A DNA stretch of 64,000 nt. Origin: Centropus unirufus (taxonomy: Eukaryota > Chordata > Aves > Cuculiformes > Centropidae). The notes under the pieces are model-generated. The model searched no databases. It saw only the letters and a program-made list of their open reading frames with translations, and was not told the origin of the DNA. The translations under genes and the position numbers were made by a program. How positions within the stretch are numbered: the stretch's first letter is position 1; every line of letters begins with the position of its first letter. Below, one piece after another: positions 11,958-22,135 of the stretch. Location of the stretch: contig VYZI01000043.1 of NCBI GenBank assembly GCA_013397695.1, forward strand, positions 1,331,791 through 1,395,790. Reading direction: 5' to 3'.

Positions 11958-13710
11958 CTTTTTCTTCTTTGATGTCCTGTTTGTTGCAAACTTTGGTGCA
12001 GAAAATTACTGACACTTCAGAATTATTTTTCTTCTCTTTTAAGTCAGTGAGAAACCAAATAATCTAAAATTTTAAAGGCGATACATAAAGCATTAGTCTA
12101 GTGTAATAACATGGCAAAAAAAGCTCTCAAACCAACCCTAACCCCAAAAAATACTGTTTTTCCAACAGTGGCTTTTTTAATACTTAACATCTGCCTAATT
12201 CATTGTTCAATCATGTGTGCCTTTCTCTTGCATTCGTGACATTTACTAAGCAAGCTACAAAAAACAACTGGAAAAAAACCCCAAACAACCAAACCTTGAA
12301 AGATTAATGGATTTAATCTTGGTTAGCTATAAATGTTTGGTTTAATTCATCCTGCTAGCAGCTGAGAAGGAAGCATCACTTTTTCCAAGTACCTACTTCG
12401 TTGAAACTGTCAGAAAATCTCTGTGTGCAAGGAACGCAGCAGGGAGCAGCTCTGAATCCTGGGCATTTCTGGTTGTGCATGGAAAGCTGCTCTAGTCACA
12501 TATTTGCTTCTGTAAGAAACCTGCTGGTGAAAAAAATGGTCTCCCTTATGCAAGTATCTTGACTTTTTCTTTTAATTTGGTTTTCATGTCAAGTCCACTG
12601 CCTGCGGCGGCTTAATGACTTACTGAGGATTTGGGGGGTGGGGGGTGTAATGACAGTAGGAACCTGCATCACTTCTTTGAAGAGTTTGAAAATGGGAGGC
12701 CTTTAGGAAACAGGTTTTTTTCATCAGAATATGATCTGAAATTTGTATCAAGTTTGCAGCACAAGTCCTTGAAAGTCACCTAAGAATCAGCAATATTGCA
12801 CTTGGCTGCACAGCCAAACCCGAGTTGCTGTGACAGTCGATTTCAACTTAAAATGATCGCTCTTAGGTTTGCCTGACTTGAGGCGTCCATGTTTGAAGAG
12901 ATGGTCCAGCAGCGTTCCCTGTGTTGGGCAGGTGAGGTAGGAGCAGGCTCCCTTGGCACAGTGCTCTGCTTTCCACAAAGGAGAGCCCTTTTATCTTTTT
13001 GCTCTTTATCGATCTTTTGGGGGAATTTCTGTGTAAGGGGCTTTGAGAATAGAGCCATAAGCTAGGTCTGCTTTGCAGTGCTGCCTGCCATTGAATTGCT
13101 GCTTTTCCGCAAAACTGGTGGAGTCGGACATAACGCATATTTGATTTGTATTCACCATTCTCTGGGCTAGCTCCATGTTTGTAGGCCTGTGGGTTTTGGG
13201 GGCACACTTCTACCTCCCTTTTGAAAGAGCTTTTTCCCCCATGACCCATTCTCATATGTGGAGATGGGAGGTTTTCTTGACAGCCCTTTTTCTCCAATGG
13301 AGATGTTTGTCAGGAAGATTCATGTCTCTGTACCTCACAATGAATATTCTTTCTAAAATGATTGTTCCCAGCAGATGAGAAAATTGACAGCTTATAGCTC
13401 TGCTTTTACCTCTTGCAAGGCAATGACATTGTTTTATAATTGCAAATTAATATGCAAAGAGACAGAACCACCTGTTCCTCAATGCAGAGAACTTGCATTG
13501 TCTTAAAAATAGACAGCCTTTATAAAAGTTAAAATCATAGATGAAGAATGCATTTTTTAAGTGACTTTCTCAGATAAATCCAGTTCTGATAAATTTCTCA
13601 GTTCAGATAAATTCAGTATAAACAGTTATGCTATTTACATGTTGTACATCAAAACTTAAGTGTAAAAATTCAGTCATTCTTTGTATAGAATAAAAAAGAT
13701 TCTTGTTCTA
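11958..13710 (+). other. TTC39A: Probable TTC39A 3' untranslated region
   Basis: Non-coding sequence follows the TTC39A stop codon. The first convincing AATAAA on the + strand is at 13689-13694, which would give a 3'UTR of about 1.75 kb. The true end is inferred only from this hexamer. Small frames at 12787-13378 on both strands are not credible genes. Confidence 0.35.
13689..13694 (+). promoter_or_regulatory. TTC39A: Candidate TTC39A polyadenylation signal AATAAA
   Basis: This canonical hexamer is on the + strand about 1.73 kb after the TTC39A stop and is followed by a T-rich, moderately GT-containing stretch. It is the first clear AATAAA I found downstream of the stop codon. An earlier, weaker signal could be used instead. 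Confidence 0.35.
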
Positions 13711-14106
13711 CTTCATGCACGTAACGCCTCTTCTTCCAGTTGTGGCCTTATCAAATATTTTAGCGATCTTTGAATCTTTTAGGCAGCCAATGCCATGAAA
13801 ATTAGCATAAATTGCTCTTCGCAGCAAGTGAACAATCCTTCCGACTGTAGATTCATCTCTCAAGGCCACTGAAACGCTCTTTGAAATTTCACCCACAACC
13901 AAGTCTTGCCTGATCTCGGATACACTGCACAAAGGATGTAGTGTGCAACATGCAGTGACCTCCTCAATTCTTTGCAGCAATGATAATCCTAAGATTTTCA
14001 TAGCCACCTTTGGCCGAGCACAAACACCAGACACAGAATGGGCCTGATCTCCAGCTTCAGCTGAAGGCTTTGTGGTCAGCCATGATCTAATGGTCCATAC
14101 TCTCAC
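13708..14106 (-). other. Unidentified 132-codon open frame, origin unknown
   Basis: A - strand frame runs from ATG at 14106 to TAG at 13708. Its product has an ordinary globular composition, with segments such as KVAMKILGLSLLQRIEEV, SEIRQDLVVGEISKSVSVAL and STVGRIVHLLRRAIYANF. I do not recognise the family and see no signal peptide, membrane segment or metal-binding motif. It sits just past the presumed TTC39A polyadenylation signal and antisense to that gene. It could be a single-exon gene, a fragment of a retrocopy or transposon, or chance. A protein or translated search against avian genomes would decide. Confidence 0.2.
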
Positions 14107-14892
14107 TCTGTCTTTTTAGCTCCTAACCAATAGGAAATGTTCACCTTCCTGACGCAAGAACAAAGATTTATGTAATGTTCTGAACTCACTAAAGGGAAAT
14201 AACACCTTGCTTGCTAAAGAACGAGTAGATGGTCTGGTGTGCTGTCACTGTATACATTTTTCAATGTGTTACAGTTTGAATTGCCCACCATTACTCCTTG
14301 TTCATCAATTTACTTCATTTTGATGCTTTTCCATGGTAGGGATCAAAAACTCAGTGGTGTCAATCTGGACTGGAAGGTCTGTCCTGGGATTATTCTTCCA
14401 TTGCTTCTCCTGAAGCTGCTGCATTCTGCCTGAAGCACCTCTCCAGAATGGTAAATTGCTTCATCAGTCTGGAGTTCCAAGCACAGCGAGTTAGGGAAAG
14501 CACGACTGGGGCGAGTTCTCAAACAACTTCAGTGTATTCACCTACCAGAAAATAGGAAATTCTCAAATGGAATCATAAATCGAGGCTTTTCAGCATGGCC
14601 TAGGATTCAGGAAACGTAAGTAGTACTTCTGATGGATACAGCCGACACCTCACTTGCAGAACACTTCCTTCTGCTTTCAGACACGGAGCTGTCTGACTGA
14701 TCCTAGAGAAACCTGCTATGTGTACCAGGCTTTAGCCAACAGCTGCTGGCATCAGCTTAGTCCTCAGCAAAGCCAGATGTTAAGCAAAGGCAAGCTCCTA
14801 ACCCCTATAGCAGAAAATAGTGTTCTGTGCTTGGTAGCAACTTTATCATAAAATGTACAAAACAATATTTCCTTTTCTATGTAATTTTTTTA

Positions 14893-15060
14893 GGAGCACT
14901 GATAAGTGGTTTCCTGCCAGTAACCAAGGAGAAGTATGAATTTCTACCCCATTTCCTGGTTGCCGCAGCAATTGCCGTGGTGCCCCATGTGATATTGCTA
15001 TGTATGTCATCCAACAGTGGTAGCGGTCAGGAAGGGAAAAACAGTAAAACGAGCACCGTG
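14893..15060 (+). pseudogene. Possible remnant of a small membrane-protein retrocopy (VMA21-like, tentative)
   Basis: After a 'taattttttttag' acceptor-like stretch, the + strand frame reads GALISGFLPVTKEKYEF, then a hydrophobic segment LVAAAIAVVPHVILLCM, then a polar end GSGQEGKNSK. The order of hydrophobic helix, 'AAxxAVV..HV' and basic GQ.EGK tail loosely recalls the C-terminus of the V-ATPase assembly factor VMA21. Only this part is similar, the preceding transmembrane segment is not clear, and the frame then runs on to a stop at 15117. The identification is a weak inference and may be coincidence. Confidence 0.15.
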
Positions 15061-16756
15061 TTTCTCATCAGATCCAGTCTGTGGAATCCACGCACATGTG
15101 GCCTTTCACCAAACTGAAGGGAGGATATGGGCTAACAAGCTGTAACTACTGCAACACGTGGCTCCTGTGAACAACACTCGGTGAGGTAACCTGGTAGGTG
15201 AAGAGTGGCAGGTGGGAGCTGAACCTGCTTACAGGTTTTCTTGATGATCAGAAGAGATTTTGATGACCAGGTGTGATACAACAACTATTACCTGGCAACA
15301 CCCACTTAGGATTGCTCAGCTAAACCAGTAGCATAGAAGCATGCTTTGATTTATTACTGATAAATCCATCTCGATCTACAATTAATGCATTCTGTCACGG
15401 ATGGTTGAAGACTGTCCCATTCTGACAATGCCTGGCCTGAGGTTGTTTAGACTGCAGTGATAACAGCATTAGAAACTTCTCTTTGTGGACTTTGCCTTTT
15501 AGAAAATGTAGCAGCATAGGTCAGGATTTTATCAAACATTTTGTCCCATTTCACATTGTTTTTGGCATTAAATTCTGTATCAAGTTGAGAGCCTTTGTAT
15601 TTTAGTTGATTTATGGCCCAAGACCAAGACGATTAAAAATCAAGTGATAATAGCTTTAACAGCTTGCGTGCCTCCGGCCCAACAGAAGCATGGAGTAATG
15701 CTCCTCCGTGTGAAACTAGGCTTCCCTGGTCAGTCCCAGAACGGAAAAGGCACTCCCAAGAGTTTAAATACAACACTCAGCCTCTGGTTCCACCTGCCAG
15801 GTGAATATCTTTGCCTTCGCAAGCATAAAAACAGCAGCAAAGCAAATGTATATGAAATGACCAAAACAATGCCTTCTGCGCAGTTCCCCCTCTGGGAGGA
15901 AGAGGAGAAGATGAAGAGGTGAGTCATGTTGCTTACTGCCGTACAGGAAAATGGTTAATGGTTGGAAACATCATTGATGAACCAGATCAGAAAACCTGAA
16001 GAGACTAGAAATGAACTTGCTGCTTTTCTCATTATGTTCCGCAAATACCTTTTTGTGACAGATCACATGCAGAGCCTGTGTTGGCAAGTACTTTAATTGA
16101 ATGATTTGTCATCATGAAGTATGTTTTAAAGATGTTATCTAGGTTTGCTTCAGGTGCTTAAAAAATATAAATACCAATAGTTTCCCCAAAACATGCCCAG
16201 TCAATCCCTGACTCCAAGATTTATCACCAGCAACATGGCTAGTGTCTGCGCTGCACTGAGGTTAATTCTGCATGGTATTTGCTCCAAGTTCTGCAATGTT
16301 TTTGTAGGACTGGGCCATTTTCCTTCATTTTCTGGGGTTTTTTTAGGTTTTTTTTTTAAATCTCTGGATCTACTTACTCGCGTTGCTGGATAAACACAGG
16401 ATGTTTACTTAGAATTATGCATTGCATTGAATTTTACTTGCTTTATCTTTCCTTAAGTGTTTTACAGAAAAAATATAAAACAGATAAGTCACACATACCC
16501 ACACCCTGCACATTCTCTTAATGGGCTGCTTCAATTAAAAAAAAGAATATAAAAATGTTTTTCTCCTGTTAGTTAAGCACTGTAACAACAGTTTGAGGTC
16601 TGTGGCTGGAAAGCAATCTAGCAACGTGGTGAGAAACAGAAGCTGTAACTGTGGATTCTCATCTCTCACTGTTCCTTTTGCCCTGCGCCACGGCGGGTGG
16701 GGAGGTAAGGAGCTCCTTCCTTAGCAGGGAAGCAGGGTGGGATGTTTGATGCATGC

Positions 16757-16820
16757 TTTTGAAAGGCTGGACCCAGTGATGCTTGAGGTCCCTTCCAACC
16801 TTGTGTTCTCTGATTCTACG
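16757..16820 (+). repeat. CR1 LINE 3' end fragment
   Basis: The stretch 'gatgcttgaggtccctt' followed by 'ccaacct' and 'tctgattct' is the canonical sense-strand 3' terminus of avian CR1 elements, including the ATTCT-type terminal repeat. Only the terminal 60 or so bases are present, as usual for severely 5'-truncated insertions. Confidence 0.75.
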
Positions 16821-19699
16821 CTCCAAATACCAAAACTAACTGGACCAACAGGGGCTGTGTCACCTTGGCAGCAATGAGGACACTGCTGGCTACTGCACCC
16901 AAATGAAGGTGACACTGACCAATGCGTTGTATTTTTCTAGGGTCAAACAGTGTGGCTTCCCTTGCCTAGAATGATTTACTGCACGCTGTTAACCGCCAGA
17001 GATGACGTTCCTATTCTGCATCATGTGGCCAGCAGGAGCAGAGGCATCTCATGCCAACACCTGCACTGAAAGGTCAGGAAAAGCTGACCTTTCAGAACTA
17101 TTAGATTCAGCAGAAAAAAAAAAAAAGGTACTTTTGTAAAAAAAAAAAAGGCTTTGATGCCTTTTCTGATGACAGCTGAGGAAAATGCAGGGAGGTTAAG
17201 GGTCTTTCCTACTGTCTTGCTATGGGACTTGCTATGCTTCTACAAGGAGAAGCCCCCAGAATGGACAAGAGCCCTTTGGAGAAGTAACCTCACCTAAAGT
17301 CAGTTTTAGACTGGAGAGTTTCAGGGCATCAGACAGCTTTTACTTTGGAAGAGCAGAGCTCTGCCTCTGTGGGACAGCGCCTGGGATGGCTCCGTCCTGC
17401 TCGGAAAACACGGTTTGGGAGTGATTGTCTGTCTCACTCAATCTGCTCCCCAGCGTGAGTTCCTGATTAGCCAAGCAGGATCCAATGTCTAATCTAATTC
17501 TTGATTAGACAGGGTAGGACAAGATGCTAAGCAGGTGTAAATTTGTGTCTTTCTGCAGTGAGAAGCCTGGCAAAAGTGCTGCTAGCCAGCACCACCGGGG
17601 CCTGTCCCTGGAAAATGCTCAGGGGGGACAGCCAGGGCACATGGAATTCATGCAGTGAATCCTACATTTCCTGTTGCACAGATTGTTGAAATGCCTTATT
17701 TAAAGACAAATATTTTGTAGGGGTTGGTGCTGCAAAGACTGGTGTTACAAATTTATCTCCAATTGTTTTTCAATTAAGAGGACAGAGGTTTGGGTGTTTG
17801 TGTGTGTAGTACAGACACCCCCCTCTTGCCTTTGTGCTGCTAGAAGCAAGTACAGGCATTGGCACAAATTCACTTGCATTACAGATTCCTCTCTGCAACT
17901 TTTCCTGACCAAAGTGTTGGGGGTGTGTGTGTGTAATAACTCAGCTGCTAGCATACAAATACAGGTTGGTTTTTTTTTTTCCTGCTGAAATCAAAGGGAT
18001 TATTTGCCAGAGTTTTTGGAGTGCTCTTTTGATAAAAGGGCATTAACTTGGCATTTCATACCCAGAGTTCCAAAGCCCCTGTTAGCCCAGAACAGGTTTA
18101 AATGCATGATAATCTGCAACAGATGGTTAGCATAAATTATATTTTTCAAAGTTAAAGGCTATATAAAAAGAAAAGTTAATCCATGAAGCTAATTTTTATT
18201 CGGGGTATTAAGTCATGAAGGGTCCTTCTGAACAGATTTTATTAATTTTTTTTATAGGTTAGCAACCAGGGTATGTGTTTTGAATAACAAAGTGGTGCCT
18301 GTAATAAACTATATTTGTAATCAACCAGCATCAGCTTTGTTTCTGAGCCATTTTAATCCAGGATTTAACTGATGAGAGGCCTTGGATGTTTGGCTTCAGC
18401 CATTTTGTTATTTCTTTCGCCGGCAGTCTGACTCAGAAGACTTTTCTTCTTTACCAGGATTGCACAAGGGCAGGAAACACTTGAAACTGTGGCAACGTCA
18501 GTAAATTCCGATATTTCATAATCCCTTAGCCTAGAAATGTACGTTTCTACCACCGTGATGGCAGGACGTTCAGCCTGCCACACACCCAAGTGCTTTCAGG
18601 CCTGGGAAGCTGCAAGGCAGCAGGTGCTTCCAGAACCTTCAAGCCCTTCTACCACACCAGCTCCTCAAAGGCAGGACCTGGGCTTTTGTTTTTCTGTCTA
18701 AATTTTATGATTCTCCCCCAGATTTACATCATGAACTGGCAACAAGCAATAATGATGATCATTCTTAGCTGTAAAGCGATGGAAGTGGAAACTCCCCGAG
18801 CATGCAAGCACTTTTGAGCATAAAGGTCTAAAACTGAGCATTCATCACTTATCCACACATCACTCTTGCCTCAGCTTTGTGGGATTTTTTTTTCCCTGTT
18901 TTACAAGACAATCTATTTCCTACGCTAATCTACACATGTAACTTAACCCTTGCCGTGCCATAAAAGCATCCTGGATGCTGGCAGTGTCCTTGCTCCCACC
19001 CTGCTGTTTCTGCGGCAGCTCTCGGTCTCTATGTGGAAGAGCAGGTTGCTAGGAGAGGCTGTGCTATCTGGCAATGACAAGGGATGTGTGGACCTTAACA
19101 CCCAATGGCTCTTGCCCCCTTGCCTGCGTTTTGCAGGGGACCGAGTGTGATGAGCCACTCAGCTGGTTCTGGGCCCAGGCCAGGGTGGTTTTGCCAGTTA
19201 CGGTTCCAAAGTACAAGCAGCGCTGGTGCACTGAACATTCTCAGCATACTGCATAGGCCCTGCCACATACTTTAAAGCCAAATTTTTTTCATGACTGTTG
19301 ATGCATCTAAAAGCTTGGTTTCTTACACACAAGAGCTGTGAGAGTTAAATTTTCTTCAAAATGCCCTGCAGAGATTTAGCTACAGGCCTGTCCCCCAGGA
19401 AACAAAGTCCTGACCTAAGAAGGGTTACAGTTAAACAGGTCCAGCTGAGTACAAGCCAGCTCTTACCACACTGCAGCCACCTCAGCTCAGGAAAGAGCTG
19501 GGCTGTGCCTGGACTGGCTCATGTGGCTGAAGTGTGAGAAGTATTAGACCCCTCCAAGACAGGAGGTATCATCTGCATCTTAGTTCCACCATCTGTAAGA
19601 CACAGATCTGGTTTCACAACTGTAACCAAAATTCAGGTTACACACTACTTTTGCATTAAATTAAGATTCAGTTACTCAATTTTTAATCAGAAATCACCT

Positions 19700-21963
19700 A
19701 GAACAGCATTGCACCTAAAAGCTTGAAAAAAAAAATCATTTTATTTATTTGTTCTATTTACACTTTTGTCTTTAAGCTAAAATTTGAACTTTTGGGGATG
19801 TTTTTGTCGTATCACATTTAGTTTGAGCCCTACACCTTTTTGCTATTTAACAAGTATTTTAACAAGTCTCTTTTTTTCCTCTTAACCCTGTTAAAAGTTC
19901 AGATATACAGAGGCCCTAGAAAAGCATTCAGCCCAGTAACTGGTCACTTCATATTTCTTTCAAGTCTCTTATCAAGTTTTGTAATAAATAAAGACTAATA
20001 CCAATATGACAGCGCTGTTTTTTTTTTTTCAAATCGTTCATTTGCCAGTTTCAACAAGAAATGAATACTTAATGTGGACATTGTTTCACCAAAAAAAGAG
20101 AGAAACCAACACCCCCACCAAACAGACAAAAAAGAGGACACAAAGGAAAACACATGGAATGATGAAAAGGAACAATGATATTGCACAACTTCAGGTCTCT
20201 TTTCCCAGATTTTGATCCATGTATTTACGTACGTAAGAATTCAGCAACAAATTGTGTCCAGATCAATGTGTAGCGATTTGAGTGAATCTAGAACTGCTTT
20301 CAATTCCTTCTGACTCCTATTTGAGTTCTCCATGGCTGCTGTCAGGTGCAGGAATAATAAATGTATCAACATGTTGATTCTACATTTTGCTGACCAACTC
20401 TTCAAAGCCTCTCCAGAATAGCACAGTTTTTCCCTACTGTAAATACACAAAGTCTTCAAAGCACATGGGTTTGCAAACACGGCTTTTGTTGTATCAAGTA
20501 CTCAAAACTATGAAGAACGATTGAGAACAGCCCCTAGTTTGTTGTGGTTAACTTGAGACTGCATCACGTTTTGCAAGACCAGGACTTCTCCATGTGCCAG
20601 TGTTGCATTGGATACAGAACTGTCCAGGAGGGCACCAGGGTACAGCGAGGGGGGCAGGAGAAGCAAACCAACCTGCTAAGGGGATAAAAGGTCTTCACAG
20701 CTCCAGGATTTGGTGGGCATCTCCCAGCAAGCACGTCCTGTCTGCTACAGAAATCAGTTACTGGTGTCACTCTGGCTGTAGCAGTACCCTTCTCCCCCTG
20801 CCAGTACGACTGTGTTTACATTGATTTCACATTTATATGGAGAACAAAATATATTTTTCTCCTATCTGATTTCCTACCTGTTGGGTGGACTGAGGTGTCA
20901 GCCAGCGGGGCTTAACAGATACATTTAATACAGGAGACTCGGATACAGTATGTTTATTCTTAACTTCTGATAACCTAAGAACTACAAGAACGAGAGATGC
21001 AGTATCCATTTGCTATGAGCCCAGACAACCATTTTTGGGGAGGGAAAAGTAGAATACGTGATCAATGCTAACACTACATTAGTTCCAATTTTTTTTCAGT
21101 CATGGTAGCTTAACTATGGTCCATGTGGCCCACTTTTAACCTGATCAAGTTAAAGGCGACAAAGTTTAGACTGCTTCATCAAAACCAAAGCAGGTTATAT
21201 AAAAGCCATGAAATCATAATTTTGCTGTAGAACTTGTTTCCTATCTTCATATTCCATGTGCCTTGTAGAAAAGGGATAATGCATCTCAGTTTGCTTACAA
21301 GCTAGGAGATCACTTTGAAGTCTGCATATTCCTAACTGCAAACAAAATATAGCACTTTTAACAGGTTATAAATAAACTGGTTTTCAAGCATAGAGCCAGC
21401 CCAACAATAACAATACACTATTAAAAAGACCTAAGGCAATGAATTCCATCTCCAATGGAAAAAAAAAGAAGAAAAAGAACTGTGCAAACAAGCTTAAAAC
21501 TATTTCTTTGTGCCAGTGTTATAAAATGTAGATTTCAATAAAGCCTTGACCCAAATGCCAGGACTTGTGAAAAGAATCAGAATAAAACTGGTTACTTTAT
21601 TTAGGAAAAAAATACTCTTATCTTGCTGCTAATAAAATTGGATACACGCGGTTTAAACATTTACAGTTGCTGTTAACACTTTACACAATTCATATATATG
21701 GGTGTAAGAACAAACATTAAAAGACAATGGTGGGTCAAGGCTTTACATTAAAAATAACAACCTACTTTTTCTATAGTCTCTAAAATACTATGTTTTCCCC
21801 AATGTTTGCAGCCATTCAGGAGTATTTTTGTTTATTAGGAAATGCATACTTTGTGCACGATCTTAATTCCTAATTCCTGGTTCTTTGGGCTGAATGACAA
21901 AAGGAACAAACCCATTGAAGTGGATGGTCTCTCTCCTCGAAGGTTCAGTGGAGAAACCCTGGC
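19700..21963 (-). other. RNF11: Probable RNF11 3' untranslated region
   Basis: AT-rich sequence directly downstream (- strand) of the RNF11 stop. Reading the - strand it contains several AATAAA hexamers (21831-21836, near 21596, and a doubled signal at 19740-19749) and AU-rich ATTTA motifs near 21370 and 19983. A long 3'UTR of about 2.2 kb is consistent with my recollection that mammalian RNF11 has a long 3'UTR. Which poly(A) site is used cannot be decided from sequence alone. Short open frames here are not credible genes. Confidence 0.45.
19740..19749 (-). promoter_or_regulatory. RNF11: Candidate distal RNF11 poly(A) signal, overlapping AATAAATAAA
   Basis: Two overlapping AATAAA hexamers are read on the - strand, followed on that strand by a T10 tract. 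About 5 bases upstream in the sense direction (19755-19762) lies TGTAAATA, a match to the Pumilio recognition element UGUANAUA. This combination makes it the best distal 3' end candidate, but a proximal AATAAA only about 130 nt after the stop (21831-21836) competes. Confidence 0.35.
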
Positions 21964-22135
21964 TCAGTTAGTCTCATATGATGAAAGCAGTGCTGCATCC
22001 ACTGGCTCCATGCAGGATGGACAGGTGAAGGATCTCATCAACCAGTCATCTATACAGTCCAGGTGGTAAATGTGCATGCACGGCAGAAATCGGATAGGGT
22101 CCCCATAAACAAAGTCCATCATACAAATGACACAT
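21964..22135 (-). CDS. RNF11: RNF11 exon 3 (RING-H2 domain and stop)
   Basis: This 172-nt exon follows the acceptor ttttctctctag. It encodes the entire zinc-binding RING-H2 domain, from CVICMMDFVYGDPIR through FTCPSC, and the tail MEPVDAALLSSYETN before the stop. Spacing is C-x2-C-x14-C-x-H-x2-H-x2-C-x10-C-x2-C, so all eight zinc ligands are intact. Confidence 0.98.

Larger units (their letters stand above)
13711..19700. other. Convergent intergenic region between TTC39A and RNF11
   Basis: About 6 kb with no supported gene. It holds the unexplained - strand frame at 13708-14106, a possible hydrophobic retrocopy remnant at about 14893-15060, a CR1 3' tail at 16757-16820, a perfect hairpin at 17066-17095, poly-A runs at 17113-17149, and a short TG-rich stretch near 17920-17935. 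Unusually long 3'UTRs of either gene could extend into it. Confidence 0.7.

Noticed and set aside
20225..20236. Palindrome TTACGTACGTAA
   Set aside because: 12-bp palindromes are expected many times by chance in 64 kb, and no other signal accompanies it.
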